This document shows, in pieces, positions 18,950-29,032 of a stretch of DNA of 64,000 nt. The notes beneath the pieces were generated by a model. The model searched no databases, had not been told where the DNA came from, and worked only from the letters and a program-made list of their open reading frames with translations. The DNA is from Acinetobacter sp. XS-4 (lineage in GTDB: Bacteria > Pseudomonadota > Gammaproteobacteria > Pseudomonadales > Moraxellaceae). Position 1 is the first letter of the stretch. Each line of letters opens with the position of its first letter. Where the stretch lies: the NCBI RefSeq assembly GCF_023920705.1, contig NZ_CP094657.1:992001-1056000 (forward strand), given 5' to 3'. A program made the translations under genes and the position numbers.

Positions 18950-20020
18950 ATGCCGAAGCCACCTGTGAATGCGAAAGCAAAAAACGCCAAGAAAAATAAC
19001 AAGAAACAAGCTCCAAAATTTTCTAAGCGACTGGTTTTAATTGGCTTGTTTATTGTCTTAATTTCTATTTTTGCCATTTTATGGTCGAGTCTATTTAAAG
19101 CTTATCCTATTGAAGGCAAAAAACAGATGTTATCTATTACATCTGGTGAAACCTATTCTGGTTTTATTGATCGTTTAGCGAAAGAAGACAAAATTAGCTT
19201 TCCAGTGGTATTGAAGCTTTATCAGAAGTTTATGATTCATGATAGCATGAAAGCTGGTGTGTATGAAATTGAACAGGGAATGAGTGTAAGAGAAGTATTA
19301 GAGATGTTATCTGATGCAGATAATGCTCAGATGAACCGTGTTTTGGTCATTGAAGGTACAACTTTTAAACAGCTTATTACTGCACTCAAAAATGATAAAA
19401 ACGTAAAAAATACAATATTAGATTTACCAGATGATCAGCTGATGAAGGCGCTTGGGATTCCCTATGAGCATCCTGAAGGTTTGTTTGCACCTAATACTTA
19501 TTTCTTTGCAAAAGGTGAAACAGATAAGAAAATTCTTACCGATTTATACCACCGTCAAATGAAAGCTCTAGATGCAGCTTGGGCAAATCGCGCACCGAAT
19601 TTACCTTATAAAGATAAATATGAAGCATTAATTATGGCTTCTATTGTTGAGAAAGAAACAAGTTTAGATAGTGAACTTACACAAGTTTCAGGCGTTTTCG
19701 TTCGACGTTTAAAAATTGGTATGCGTTTACAAACGGATCCAACTGTTATTTACGGTATGGGGAATAACTATAAAGGCAATATTACCCGAGAAGACCTTCG
19801 TACCCCAACAGCATATAATACTTATACTATTAATGGCTTACCGCCAACTCCAATTGCCTTACCAAGCCAAAAAGCAATTGAAGCTGCATTGCATCCAGAT
19901 GATTCAAATAACATCTATTTTGTAGCGACTGGTAATGGTGGGCATAAATTTACGGCAAGCTTGCAAGCGCATAATCAAGCGGTGCAAGAGTACTTATCCG
20001 TGTTGAGATCGAAGAAATAA
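18950..20020 (+). CDS. mltG: Endolytic murein transglycosylase MltG
   Basis: MltG (YceG) cleaves nascent peptidoglycan strands in the inner membrane and helps set glycan chain length. The 356-residue product has a Lys-rich cytoplasmic N-terminus, one membrane segment (about residues 27-47), then the YceG domain. Family motifs include the LysM-like GETYSGFIDRLAKE, PEGLFAPNTYFF, the catalytic Glu in SIVEKETSL and LQTDPTVIYGMG, with NTYTINGLPPTPI near the end. It sits between pabC and tmk, the usual gammaproteobacterial order. Confidence 0.96.
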   Translation: MPKPPVNAKAKNAKKNNKKQAPKFSKRLVLIGLFIVLISIFAILWSSLFKAYPIEGKKQMLSITSGETYSGFIDRLAKEDKISFPVVLKLYQKFMIHDSMKAGVYEIEQGMSVREVLEMLSDADNAQMNRVLVIEGTTFKQLITALKNDKNVKNTILDLPDDQLMKALGIPYEHPEGLFAPNTYFFAKGETDKKILTDLYHRQMKALDAAWANRAPNLPYKDKYEALIMASIVEKETSLDSELTQVSGVFVRRLKIGMRLQTDPTVIYGMGNNYKGNITREDLRTPTAYNTYTINGLPPTPIALPSQKAIEAALHPDDSNNIYFVATGNGGHKFTASLQAHNQAVQEYLSVLRSKK

Positions 20021-20029
20021 GGAAAAGAG

Positions 20030-20629
20030 ATGTTTATTAGCTTTGAAGGCACGGAAGGGGTAGGTAAAACTACACTCATTCGAAAAATTCATCAGCATTT
20101 TGAAGAGCAAGGTAAACAAGTTGTTTTAACCCGAGAACCGGGTGGTACTCCGCTAGCTGAACAAATACGTTCTATGCTCTTGGCGGTGAATCATGATGAA
20201 AATATGAGCCATGATACCGAGTTACTACTCATTTATGCGGCGCGTGCTCAACACTTACAGCAGGTTATTTTACCGGCTCTAGAGTCTAGTAAAATTGTAT
20301 TAAGTGATCGTTTTACCGATGCAAGCTTTGCTTACCAATGCTCTGGTCGTGGTTTAAGCCAAGATAAATTACAGCTTTTAAATCAGAACTTTGTTTCGCG
20401 CATGCCTGAGGTGACTTTCTGGTTAGATGCACCGATTGAATTGGGTATGAACCGTGCGCGTGAACGTGGAGCTTTAGATCGTTTTGAGCAAGAAAAGTTG
20501 AGTTTTTTCACTAAGGTTCGTGAAGGCTATGAAACCTTATGGAAAGCTGAACCAGAACGTATTAAGCGAATAGATGCAACCCAAAGTCCTGATCAGGTGT
20601 TCAAACAGGCATTGCAATATTTAGGATAA
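20030..20629 (+). CDS. tmk: Thymidylate kinase
   Basis: Phosphorylates dTMP to dTDP. The 199-residue enzyme has the P-loop FEGTEGVGKTTLI at the N-terminus, the DR(F/Y) motif in VLSDRFTDASFAYQ, and a LID region with RARERGALDRFEQE. AAGGAAAAGAG precedes the ATG. It is the last gene of the pabC-mltG-tmk run. holB, which commonly follows in other gammaproteobacteria, is absent here. Confidence 0.97.
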   Translation: MFISFEGTEGVGKTTLIRKIHQHFEEQGKQVVLTREPGGTPLAEQIRSMLLAVNHDENMSHDTELLLIYAARAQHLQQVILPALESSKIVLSDRFTDASFAYQCSGRGLSQDKLQLLNQNFVSRMPEVTFWLDAPIELGMNRARERGALDRFEQEKLSFFTKVREGYETLWKAEPERIKRIDATQSPDQVFKQALQYLG

Positions 20630-20766
20630 GCAATTGGATGAGCCACTCTTATAAAAATGGGAGTGGTTAAAAATGACGTTAATTCTGATTTAAAACGTCA
20701 TAGAAAATATCTATTATTTTCTTATGCTATCTTACATATGATTTTATAGATTGAAGAATAACAAGG

Positions 20767-21183
20767 ATGAAAAGCTCAAAAGAAGAAATCGTGGCATTTC
20801 TTGAAAAAGAATTTCCACCAAGTCTTGAACATTGCACGATTGAATCAGTCACGCCTAAAGCTGCAGTTGTTTATTATCATGTCGATCAAAGACATCAACG
20901 CCCTGGTGGCACCATATCTGGCCCTACCATGATGACTTTGGCAGACTTTGCTTTGTATATTGCAATATTAGGTGAAATCGGAATTATTGGTTTAGCTGTG
21001 ACGACCAATTTTAATATTAATTTTCTAAGAAAACCCGCAGGTGATCAAGACTTACGCAGTGAGTGTAAGCTCATGAAAGTCGGAAAGAGCTTGGTGGTGG
21101 GTGAGGTCTGGATTTATTCGGTCGGTTTGGATGAACCCGTTGCACATGTGACCGCGACTTATTCAATTCCACCTAAATCATAA
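20767..21183 (+). CDS. PaaI-type hotdog-fold thioesterase
   Basis: A 138-residue hotdog protein of the acyl-CoA thioesterase PaaI group. The central helix region RPGGTISGPTMMTLADFALY holds the Gly-rich turn and the Asp usually needed for thioester hydrolysis, and TNFNINFLRKPAGDQ is the following strand. It likely hydrolyses an acyl- or aryl-CoA in the cytoplasm; the substrate is unknown. It follows tmk by 137 bases with its own ribosome site (ACAAGG) and ends at a shared bidirectional terminator opposite nadB. Confidence 0.85.
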   Translation: MKSSKEEIVAFLEKEFPPSLEHCTIESVTPKAAVVYYHVDQRHQRPGGTISGPTMMTLADFALYIAILGEIGIIGLAVTTNFNINFLRKPAGDQDLRSECKLMKVGKSLVVGEVWIYSVGLDEPVAHVTATYSIPPKS

Positions 21184-21197
21184 ATATTAAAGCAAAT

Positions 21198-21226
21198 AAA
21201 AAGCACAGCCAGAGCTGTGCTTTTTT
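21198..21226. terminator. Bidirectional terminator between the thioesterase gene and nadB
   Basis: Perfect 12-bp stem (21198-21209 with 21214-21225), CAGA loop, with A and T runs on its two sides, between convergent genes. Confidence 0.9.
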
Positions 21227-21240
21227 CTTAGGAAAACAGC

Positions 21241-22884
21241 TTAAATATCAGTATTAACTAATGGCTGTTCTACTGCAAAATTTGGAGGAGTTAAAACCGT
21301 TTTACGAATCTCACTCGAAGTTTCCGGATAATCGAGTGTGTAATGCAGACCACGCGATTCTTTGCGTTGCATAGCACAGCGAACAATCATTTCCGATACT
21401 AAAACAAGGTTACGCAGCTCAATCAGGTTTTTGCTAACACGGTAGTCTTGATAATATTCAGTGATTTCACGTTTTAACATTTCAATACGGTGTAAAGCAC
21501 GTTCTAGACGTTTGGTAGTTCTCACAATACCAACGTAGTTCCACATGGTCGAACGTAACTCATCCCAGTTTTGTAAAATCACCACATCTTCATCAGGGTT
21601 GGTTACTTGTGAGTCATCCCAAGTAGGTACTTCGGGTAATTTGAAGCTTTCATCAAATTTATTTTCGATATCTTTTGCTGCACTCATGCCATAAACGAAG
21701 CACTCAAGTAATGAGTTACTTGCCATACGGTTTGCGCCATGTAAACCTGTATAAGAGGTTTCACCAATCGCATATAGACCTTCAATATCGGTCTGACTAT
21801 TTGAGTCAACCACAACACCACCACATGTATAGTGAGCTGCTGGCACCACTGGAATCATGTCTTTGGTAATGTCGATCCCTAGTTCAAGCAATCGTGCATA
21901 AAGTGTAGGGAAGTGCTCTTTGATAAACTCTGGTGATTTATGGGTAATATCTAACCACACGTGACGAATACCGAGACGCTTGATTTCGTGGTCGATGGTA
22001 CGTGCCACAATATCGCGAGGAGCCAGTTCTGCACGATCATCAAAACGTAGCATGAAACGTTCACCATCAGGTAAGCGCAAATAAGCACCTTCACCACGCA
22101 TGGCTTCAGTAATTAAAAAAGAGCGTGCTTGAGGGTGATACAGACAAGTTGGGTGGAACTGATTAAATTCCATGTTGGCTACACGGCAACCTGCGCGGTA
22201 AGCCATCGCAATTCCATCACCTGTAGCAATATCTGGATTGGATGTGTAGAGGTAAGCTTTCATTGCACCGCCGCAAGCAAGTGCAGTAAATGGTGCAAGG
22301 AGGGTATGAACCTTTTCTGTATTTTCATCTAATGCATACAAACCAATAGCGCGATTCGCTTGATCGGTATGACCTAATTTATGCGATGTAATTAAATCAA
22401 TCGCAATATAGTTTTCAAAAATAGTAATATTTTTACGTTCTTTGGCGCGTTCAACCAAGGTGGTTGAAATCGCTTTACCTGTTGCATCAGCTGAATGGAT
22501 AATACGACGCTGGGAGTGACCGCCTTCGCGGGTTAAATGAAGTTGTTCATCTTCATCTAAAGTAAATTGCACGCCTTGCTTTAAAAGAAAATCAACAGAA
22601 GGGCGGCCGCCTTCTACGGTATGTTGTACCGCATCCATTTCACATAAATGAGCACCTGCAATCATAGTGTCATTAATGTGCTGTTGAATAGAGTCGGTCT
22701 CATCAAGAACAGCAGCAACACCACCTTGAGCATAGAAGGTACTTGCTTCGGTTAAAGCAGCTTTGGCTAAAACTGCAATATTAAAATGATTTGGTAACGA
22801 TAAAGCCAGACTTAAACCAGCACCGCCGCTGCCCACAATAATCACGTCAAAGTGGTGAATTGTCTGTAAATTAGGCATGTCCAT
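21241..22884 (-). CDS. nadB: L-aspartate oxidase
   Basis: NadB oxidises L-aspartate to iminoaspartate, the first step of de novo NAD synthesis. The protein is about 547 residues and has the FAD dinucleotide site [15 protein letters not shown], the YAQGGVAAV loop, [13 protein letters not shown] and the ALACGGAMK region; the C-terminal helical domain of the fumarate reductase/succinate dehydrogenase flavoprotein family is intact. Three in-frame starts (TTG 22893, ATG 22884, ATG 22878) lie close together and none has a clear ribosome site; I use 22884. It is divergent from mucD, as nadB is from algU in Pseudomonas. Confidence 0.95.
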   Translation of the reverse strand: MDMPNLQTIHHFDVIIVGSGGAGLSLALSLPNHFNIAVLAKAALTEASTFYAQGGVAAVLDETDSIQQHINDTMIAGAHLCEMDAVQHTVEGGRPSVDFLLKQGVQFTLDEDEQLHLTREGGHSQRRIIHSADATGKAISTTLVERAKERKNITIFENYIAIDLITSHKLGHTDQANRAIGLYALDENTEKVHTLLAPFTALACGGAMKAYLYTSNPDIATGDGIAMAYRAGCRVANMEFNQFHPTCLYHPQARSFLITEAMRGEGAYLRLPDGERFMLRFDDRAELAPRDIVARTIDHEIKRLGIRHVWLDITHKSPEFIKEHFPTLYARLLELGIDITKDMIPVVPAAHYTCGGVVVDSNSQTDIEGLYAIGETSYTGLHGANRMASNSLLECFVYGMSAAKDIENKFDESFKLPEVPTWDDSQVTNPDEDVVILQNWDELRSTMWNYVGIVRTTKRLERALHRIEMLKREITEYYQDYRVSKNLIELRNLVLVSEMIVRCAMQRKESRGLHYTLDYPETSSEIRKTVLTPPNFAVEQPLVNTDI

Positions 22885-23114
22885 TCGCAACAATTTAAAA
22901 CGTCCGCTAATGACACCCCTTTTTATCTAAAAAGGCAAGAGCTTAAGCGCTCTAACTCAGAGAAAAATTGCAATTGGCTTAAAAAGTTGCAATGCGTAAA
23001 ATAATGATTGTAAGGATGCCTTACAAATAAACATATTGTTACGCACAACCCCAAAGCGTTGTGATACAACAGTTTTATTCTTATTCTCGTAGACCAATTG
23101 TGGGTGAGCACCGA

Positions 23115-24491
23115 ATGAAAACTCGCTATTTACAACAAGGAATGTATGCAGCGGTATTTACAGTTGCTGCTGTTCAGGCAAATGCTGCTGTTGATTTTTC
23201 AAACCTCGTTGAACAAGTTAGTCCAGCAGTGGTGAGTGTAAACGTCGTAAAAAAAATGACTCAGGATGAACTATTGCAGCAGCAAGTCCCTGAAATTTTG
23301 AAACGTTTCTTTGGAAATCAGGTCATCATTCCACAGCAACAGGGTCCACAAGAAAAAACCGCATATGGTAGTGCATTCTTTATTAGTAAAGATGGTTACC
23401 TACTCACCAATCACCATGTGATTGAAAATGCCTCACGTATTAGTATTACTTTAAATGACCGCCGCGAAATTGATGCAACGGTGGTTGGTAGTGATGAGCG
23501 TACAGACGTTGCATTGTTAAAGGTGACTGGAAATAGCTATCCAGCTTTACGCGTAGGAAATGTTGATCGCTTACGAGTAGGAGAGCCAGTTTTAGCAATT
23601 GGTTCACCTTTTGGTTTTGACTACTCTGCGTCGGCAGGTATTGTGAGTGCTAAATCACGAAATATGAGTGGTGAAACTTCGGTACCATTTATTCAAACTG
23701 ACGTTGCGCTAAACCCAGGTAACTCTGGTGGTCCATTGTTTAACCAAAATGGTGAAGTGGTCGGCGTAAACTCTCGAATATTTAGTGGTACTGGCGGCTA
23801 TATGGGTTTGTCTTTCTCTATCCCGATTGACGTAGCAATGGATGTTGCCGAACAGCTTAAGACTAAAGGTAAGGTCACACGCTCTTATCTTGGTGTGATG
23901 ATGCAAGACATTGACCGAAACCTTGCTGATGCTTATAAGTTACCGAAACCTGAAGGTGCTTTAATTACTCAAATTTCTCCGAACTCACCTGCACAAAAAG
24001 CAGGCTTGCGTGCCGGTGATGTGATTCTGAAATATAACGGTAATCCAGTACCGCGCACCAGTGAATTACTTTACGCATTAAACAAAGTACAGCCGAATCA
24101 AACTGTTCAGTTTGAAGTATTGCGTGATGACAAAACCCGTAATATTTCAGCAACTTTAACGACTGCTCCAGATGAAACGCCTGCTACAGGCGCCCAAAGT
24201 GCTGTATCTAAAGGCCCAGTTTTAGGAATGAGCATTCGTGATTTAGCTGAACCAGAAAAAAGTGCTTTAAGTGTGAAAGGTGGTATCTATGTACAGGATG
24301 TTCGCCGTGGTGGCTTAGCATCATTGTCAAATATCATTCCGGGTGATGTGATTGTTCAAGTCAACAATAACCAGATTTTAAATAGTCAGGATTTTTCAAA
24401 AGTTGTTTCTAACTTGCAAAAAAATACGGTAGCACGTGTTGCAATTATCCGTCAGGGACAACGCGCTATGCTTGGTTTACGTATCCAGTAA
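23115..24491 (+). CDS. mucD: DegP/MucD-type periplasmic serine protease
   Basis: A Do-family protease and chaperone that clears misfolded envelope proteins. From ATG 23115 it is 458 residues with a signal peptide cleaved after QANA (residue 24). The trypsin-like domain has His101 (TNHHVIEN), Asp131 (RTDVALLK) and Ser204 (NPGNSGGP); two PDZ domains follow, beginning near SYLGVMMQDID and VLGMSIRDL. Upstream codons from 23061 are in frame but precede the signal peptide, so I exclude them. In Pseudomonas mucD closes the algU-mucABCD operon; here it follows nadB directly. Confidence 0.93.
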   Translation: MKTRYLQQGMYAAVFTVAAVQANAAVDFSNLVEQVSPAVVSVNVVKKMTQDELLQQQVPEILKRFFGNQVIIPQQQGPQEKTAYGSAFFISKDGYLLTNHHVIENASRISITLNDRREIDATVVGSDERTDVALLKVTGNSYPALRVGNVDRLRVGEPVLAIGSPFGFDYSASAGIVSAKSRNMSGETSVPFIQTDVALNPGNSGGPLFNQNGEVVGVNSRIFSGTGGYMGLSFSIPIDVAMDVAEQLKTKGKVTRSYLGVMMQDIDRNLADAYKLPKPEGALITQISPNSPAQKAGLRAGDVILKYNGNPVPRTSELLYALNKVQPNQTVQFEVLRDDKTRNISATLTTAPDETPATGAQSAVSKGPVLGMSIRDLAEPEKSALSVKGGIYVQDVRRGGLASLSNIIPGDVIVQVNNNQILNSQDFSKVVSNLQKNTVARVAIIRQGQRAMLGLRIQ

Positions 24492-24510
24492 ACTTGAAAA
24501 TAAACAATGA

Positions 24511-24537
24511 GCCACCCTAAATATGGGTGGTTTTTTT
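24511..24537 (+). terminator. Intrinsic terminator after mucD
   Basis: Stem CCACCC/GGGTGG (24512-24517 with 24525-24530), plus a G-T closing pair, and a run of T at 24531-24537. Confidence 0.75.
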
Positions 24538-24616
24538 GTTATTTATCTTGAGCGTATAGAGATATCTACCTACACTTATTTTCAGTTTAAAAGTTAATAA
24601 ATAAGAGTGAACATTC

Positions 24617-25069
24617 GTGAGTAGTATTTTTGATTTACATATTCAGGTACAGCCACATCATATTGATGCGTTAGGACATGTAAATAATGTGATGTATGTG
24701 CAGTGGATGCAAGATGTAGCTGCTGCTCATGTTGAAACTTTGGGAGTAGGGGTGACTAAGTATCTTGAATTAAAACATGCAATGGTTGCGGTTGAGCATC
24801 ATGTGCAATATCGTAAAGCTGCATTTGAAGGCGAACAAGTTGTATTACGCACATGGTTAGATGATATCAACGCTCTTTATTCTTTCCGCCAGTATGTGTT
24901 TTTCCGTCCATCAGATCAGGCCGTATTATTTGTTGGAAATACAAAATGGGCATGTATTGAAATTGCCACAGGGCGTCCAAAACGAATGTCTCCAACTTTT
25001 ACTCATGCGTACAAGCCGCTTGATTCAAACATAAACCCTTACGATTTTACGGTTTCATATGCTCGATAA
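24617..25069 (+). CDS. YbgC/FadM-like acyl-CoA thioesterase
   Basis: A 150-residue 4HBT hotdog thioesterase. IDALGHVNNVMYVQWM is the family active-site block with the catalytic Asp and the His-Val-Asn-Asn turn; VAVEHHVQYRKAAFEGE is the next strand, and a TGRPKRM end segment follows. The start is GTG 24617. It likely hydrolyses a medium-chain or aromatic acyl-CoA; the substrate is not known. It is inserted between mucD and lepA, which are adjacent in Pseudomonas, and has terminators or promoters on both sides, so it seems to be its own unit. Confidence 0.85.
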   Translation: MSSIFDLHIQVQPHHIDALGHVNNVMYVQWMQDVAAAHVETLGVGVTKYLELKHAMVAVEHHVQYRKAAFEGEQVVLRTWLDDINALYSFRQYVFFRPSDQAVLFVGNTKWACIEIATGRPKRMSPTFTHAYKPLDSNINPYDFTVSYAR

Positions 25070-25158
25070 CCTGAAGCAATAAACTCGCTTTGATTGTCCT
25101 TTTAAAACATAAGTACAAAGCTCATGATTATTTTGGATACTTTAAAATATCCATCTGT

Positions 25159-25164
25159 TATAAT
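25159..25164 (+). promoter_or_regulatory. Candidate -10 element of the lepA-lepB-rnc operon
   Basis: A consensus TATAAT lies 79 bases before the lepA start. The best -35 candidate (TTGGAT near 25133) is at a long 20-base spacing, so only the -10 is convincing. Confidence 0.35.
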
Positions 25165-25242
25165 CTCACGCAATTTATTTAACTGCTTTGGCTGTGTATT
25201 AAAACAAGCTACATAGCACTCTATATTTTCTCAAGGTAACCC

Positions 25243-27060
25243 ATGGCGCAAGCTAAAAAATCCGTCGATATCAAAAATATACGAAATTTCTCGATTATTG
25301 CTCACATTGACCATGGTAAGTCTACATTGGCTGACCGTTTTATTCAGATGTGTGGTGGTCTACAAGATCGTGAAATGCAAGCTCAAGTCTTAGACTCAAT
25401 GGAGCTTGAGCGCGAACGTGGGATTACCATTAAAGCCGCTTCTGTAACGCTATATTATACTCATCCTAATGGTCAGGAATATCAACTTAACTTTATTGAT
25501 ACTCCTGGACACGTAGACTTCTCGTATGAAGTTTCTCGTTCATTAGCTGCATGTGAAGGTGCGCTATTGGTTGTAGATGCTGCACAAGGTGTAGAAGCAC
25601 AATCAGTTGCAAACTGTTATACCGCGATTGAACAAGGTCTCGAAGTTCTTCCAATTTTAAATAAAATTGATTTACCGCAGGCTGAACCTGAACGTGTAAT
25701 TCATGAAATTGAAGAAATTATCGGAATTGAAGCAACTGATGCACCAACCTGTTCAGCAAAAACTGGTTTGGGTGTTGAAGGCGTTTTAGAACGTTTAGTC
25801 GATGTTATTCCAGCACCTGAAGGCGATCGTGATGCTCCATTGCAAGCATTAATTATCGACTCATGGTTTGATAACTACCTAGGTGTAGTTTCTCTTGTAC
25901 GTATTAAACAAGGTCGTATCCGTAAGGGCGACAAAATGTTGGTTAAATCGACAGGACAAACTCATCCAGTAACTTCAGTGGGTGTATTTAATCCTAAGCA
26001 TACTGAAACAGATATTCTTGAAGCTGGTGAAGTAGGTTTTGTTATTGCAGGTATCAAAGATATTTTTGGTGCACCTGTAGGTGACACTATTACTCTTGCA
26101 TCTACACCTGATGTTGCGATTTTACCAGGTTTCAAAAAGGTTAAACCACAGGTTTATGCTGGTCTTTTCCCAATTGATGCGAGTGATTTTGAGCCATTCC
26201 GTGAAGCGCTACAAAAATTGCAGATTAACGACTCGGCTTTATTCTTTGAACCGGAAAGCTCTGATGCATTAGGTTTTGGTTTCCGTTGTGGCTTCCTAGG
26301 AATGCTACACATGGAGATTGTACAAGAGCGTTTAGAGCGTGAGTATGATCTTGATCTCATCAGTTCTGCGCCTACCGTAATTTATGAAGCATTAACCAAA
26401 AAGGGCGAAACGATTTATATCGATAGTCCATCAAAAATGCCAGATGGATCTACTGTAGAAGATTTGCGTGAACCGATTGCAGAATGTCATATCCTTGTTC
26501 CGCAAGAGTACCTAGGGAATGTCATGACCCTCTGTATTGAACGCCGTGGTGTTCAAAAAGATATGAAATTCTTGGGTAATCAAGTTTCTATTACCTTCGA
26601 AATTCCGATGGCTGAAGTCGTTATGGATTTCTTTGATAAATTAAAATCATGTTCTCGTGGTTTTGCATCGCTAGACTATAACTTTGTGCGTTTCGAAAGT
26701 TCAGCTTTAGTTAAGGTTGATGTATTAATTAATAGTGACAAGGTTGATGCCTTGGCTATGATTTGTCACCGTAATGACGCGCGTCATCGTGGTATTGCAT
26801 TGGTTGAGAAAATGAAAGATTTGATTCCTCGCCAAATGTACGACGTTGCTATTCAAGCAGCTATCGGTGCACAAATTATTGCTCGTTCTACTGTAAAAGC
26901 GATGCGTAAAAACGTATTAGCAAAATGTTATGGTGGTGACGTTTCGCGTAAGAAAAAACTACTTTCTAAGCAAAAAGAAGGTAAGAAACGTATGAAACAA
27001 GTGGGAAGTGTTGAAATTCCACAAGAAGCGTTCTTGGCTGTATTGAAAGTAGAAAGATAA
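25243..27060 (+). CDS. lepA: Elongation factor 4 (LepA)
   Basis: A ribosome-bound GTPase affecting initiation and back-translocation. It is 605 residues, the usual length. G motifs are [10 protein letters not shown] (G1), RERGITIKA (G2), DTPGHVDF (G3) and NKIDLP (G4). The EF-G-like domains follow, and the LepA-specific C-terminal domain ends in [24 protein letters not shown]. It opens the operon leading to lepB, rnc, era, recO and pdxJ, an order shared with Pseudomonas. Confidence 0.98.
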   Translation: MAQAKKSVDIKNIRNFSIIAHIDHGKSTLADRFIQMCGGLQDREMQAQVLDSMELERERGITIKAASVTLYYTHPNGQEYQLNFIDTPGHVDFSYEVSRSLAACEGALLVVDAAQGVEAQSVANCYTAIEQGLEVLPILNKIDLPQAEPERVIHEIEEIIGIEATDAPTCSAKTGLGVEGVLERLVDVIPAPEGDRDAPLQALIIDSWFDNYLGVVSLVRIKQGRIRKGDKMLVKSTGQTHPVTSVGVFNPKHTETDILEAGEVGFVIAGIKDIFGAPVGDTITLASTPDVAILPGFKKVKPQVYAGLFPIDASDFEPFREALQKLQINDSALFFEPESSDALGFGFRCGFLGMLHMEIVQERLEREYDLDLISSAPTVIYEALTKKGETIYIDSPSKMPDGSTVEDLREPIAECHILVPQEYLGNVMTLCIERRGVQKDMKFLGNQVSITFEIPMAEVVMDFFDKLKSCSRGFASLDYNFVRFESSALVKVDVLINSDKVDALAMICHRNDARHRGIALVEKMKDLIPRQMYDVAIQAAIGAQIIARSTVKAMRKNVLAKCYGGDVSRKKKLLSKQKEGKKRMKQVGSVEIPQEAFLAVLKVER

Positions 27061-27066
27061 GAAATG

Positions 27067-27104
27067 AAGGTAGGGGAAAGTAAGATATTACTTTTTCCTA
27101 CCTT
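27067..27104 (+). other. Intercistronic hairpin between lepA and lepB
   Basis: A 17-bp stem (27067-27083 with 27088-27104) closed by GATA, perfect except for two G-U pairs. No T-run follows, so it is not a typical terminator. It lies in the lepA-lepB gap of an operon that encodes RNase III; it could be a processing or stability element. That role is inferred. Confidence 0.55.
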
Positions 27105-27136
27105 AAGAAAAGCAGCTAGGCTGCGAGTGAGGTCGT

Positions 27137-27964
27137 GTGGATTTTGATTTTAATTTAATTCTTGTTCCAGTTACGCTGATTCTATTTGCAGTGTGGTTGT
27201 TAGATAAACTTGTATTCAAACAGCGTGCAGATAAAGGGCGCGGGAACGAAAATTTTGTTATTACATGGGCTTATGACTTTTGGCCAGTTTTAGCTGTAGT
27301 ACTTGTACTTCGTTCATTCCTTTACGAACCATTTAATATTCCATCAGACTCTATGGTACCTACTTTAGAAACTGGTGACTTTATTTTGGTTAATAAATTT
27401 GATTATGGCGTGCGTTTACCTATCGTCAATAAGAAAATTATTGATGTGGGAGAGCCAAAGCGTGGTGATGTGATTGTATTCCGTTATCCACCTCAACCTA
27501 CCATTAGCTATATTAAACGTGTAATTGGTTTGCCGGGCGATCATCTTGTTTATGATCATGGGCAATTGATTATTAACGGACAAAAAGTACCGAAAGTATT
27601 AACACAATTTAGTCGTGAAAAAGACGTGTTAGATACCCCAACGTCTATTTATCATAAAGAGACGATTGGTACGCATACCTTTACAATGCGTGAACTTGAA
27701 GGCGTAAATGTGGCGCGTCAAGCACCGTTTATCAACTATGTTGAAAATGGTAAATATGCAAACCAAGACGGTTTATATTGGGAAGTGACTGTTCCAAAAG
27801 GACATTACTTTGCAATGGGGGATAACCGTGATCAAAGTGCAGACAGTCGTTTCTGGGGTTTCGTTCCTGAAGAAAATTTAACAGGACGAGCATTCTATGT
27901 GTGGATGCATAAAGAACCGGGTTTACATCTTCCTAACTTTGGCCGAAATGGAAAAATAGATTAA
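27137..27964 (+). CDS. lepB: Signal peptidase I
   Basis: LepB removes signal peptides from exported proteins at the outer face of the inner membrane. The 275-residue protein has two N-terminal membrane segments (about residues 5-24 and 46-63), then the catalytic Ser72 in NIPSDSMVPT and general-base Lys127 in YIKRVIGLPGD, and box E GDNRDQSADSRFWGF. The start is GTG 27137, behind GAGG. It follows lepA after a hairpin and precedes a DUF4845 gene by 24 bases. Confidence 0.97.
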   Translation: MDFDFNLILVPVTLILFAVWLLDKLVFKQRADKGRGNENFVITWAYDFWPVLAVVLVLRSFLYEPFNIPSDSMVPTLETGDFILVNKFDYGVRLPIVNKKIIDVGEPKRGDVIVFRYPPQPTISYIKRVIGLPGDHLVYDHGQLIINGQKVPKVLTQFSREKDVLDTPTSIYHKETIGTHTFTMRELEGVNVARQAPFINYVENGKYANQDGLYWEVTVPKGHYFAMGDNRDQSADSRFWGFVPEENLTGRAFYVWMHKEPGLHLPNFGRNGKID

Positions 27965-27988
27965 AAACAACCATTAGGAAAAAAAGAA

Positions 27989-28363
27989 ATGCGTAAGGCA
28001 CAACAAGGTACTTCGTATTTAGCAATTTTATTTGGGGTGGTTATATTTGCAATTGCAGTAAAAGCTGTACTTGCAGTCTGGCCAGCATATTGGGATGATC
28101 GATTGATTAACAATCAAATAGAAGAGCTTTTACAAGAAAGCTCTTCTGAGATCACACCACAGAAGTTTGTGACACAAATGGATCAGCGACTCGAAATGAA
28201 CAATATTCGTGATCTTCATTTTAAAGAGATTGCGCAAGTGTTTAATGAGTCTGGTCTGAAAGTCAAAAAGAAATATGAGGTAAGAAAACATTTCTTATCA
28301 AATATTGATTTAGTTTTAACATTTGAGAAGAGTTTTGATAAAACATCAGTTCAAACTAAGTGA
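27989..28363 (+). CDS. DUF4845 membrane-anchored protein
   Basis: A 124-residue protein with one N-terminal membrane segment (about residues 10-30, LAILFGVVIFAIAVKAVLAV) preceded by a short pilin-like GTSYLA stretch and followed by a small extracytoplasmic domain. This is the DUF4845 protein commonly found between lepB and rnc in Pseudomonas and relatives; its function is unknown. The ATG has TAGGAAAAAAAG upstream. Its 3' end overlaps the start of rnc by 29 bases, consistent with coupled translation. Confidence 0.85.
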   Translation: MRKAQQGTSYLAILFGVVIFAIAVKAVLAVWPAYWDDRLINNQIEELLQESSSEITPQKFVTQMDQRLEMNNIRDLHFKEIAQVFNESGLKVKKKYEVRKHFLSNIDLVLTFEKSFDKTSVQTK

Positions 28364-29027
28364 TCCTCGCTTATTGAGTCGAATCGGATATCAATTCAAG
28401 CAGCTTGAATTGTTACAGTTAGCTTTGACTCATCGTTCGGTGAGTCATAAATACAATTACGAGCGCTTGGAATTTTTAGGCGATTCATTATTAGGCATGA
28501 TTGTTGCCAATTATCTATATCATGCCTATCCAAATGAAAATGAAGGTCGTCTAACGCGTATGCGAGCGACTTTAGTACGTCAGGAAGCTTTAGGCAAGAT
28601 TGCAACCGATTTGCAACTTAGTCGGTGTTTAATATTAAGTACGGGCGAATTGAAATCAGGTGGTCATCATCGTGAGTCAATATTGGCTGATACGGTAGAA
28701 GCTATTATTGGTGCAATTTATATTGATAGTGGTGATCTCAACTTACTTACCGATATTGTGCTAAAATGGTATGTACCGTATTTAGACCATATTGAACCTA
28801 CGGATCAACTTAAAGACCCGAAATCACGTTTACAAGAGTATCTACAAGCACGTAAAAAACCTCTCCCTGTTTACGAGGTTGTAGATATTCAGGGTGATGC
28901 ACCTCACCAACACTTTAAAGTTGAATGTTTGATAGATGGCTTATCAAAGATTTATGGTGAGGGTTCAAGTCGTCGTTTTGCCGAGCAGGCAGCAGCGGCG
29001 GAAATTTTAAAGTTATTGGAGCAATAA
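28335..29027 (+). CDS. rnc: Ribonuclease III
   Basis: RNase III cuts double-stranded RNA in rRNA and mRNA processing. The signature [13 protein letters not shown] is present, with acidic residues [10 protein letters not shown] for the catalytic metal site, and a C-terminal dsRNA-binding domain begins near [11 protein letters not shown]. Starts available are TTG 28323 and TTG 28335; I choose 28335, which has GAGAAGAG just upstream and gives the usual 230-residue length beginning IKHQFKL. Both starts lie inside the DUF4845 gene, so translation is probably coupled. Confidence 0.95.
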   Translation: MIKHQFKLSDPRLLSRIGYQFKQLELLQLALTHRSVSHKYNYERLEFLGDSLLGMIVANYLYHAYPNENEGRLTRMRATLVRQEALGKIATDLQLSRCLILSTGELKSGGHHRESILADTVEAIIGAIYIDSGDLNLLTDIVLKWYVPYLDHIEPTDQLKDPKSRLQEYLQARKKPLPVYEVVDIQGDAPHQHFKVECLIDGLSKIYGEGSSRRFAEQAAAAEILKLLEQ

Positions 29028-29032
29028 CCTGC

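Noticed and set aside
20640..20672. CCACTC/GAGTGG hairpin after tmk as a terminator
   Set aside because: Short stem, loose loop and no T-run, so transcription probably continues or the stem is incidental.
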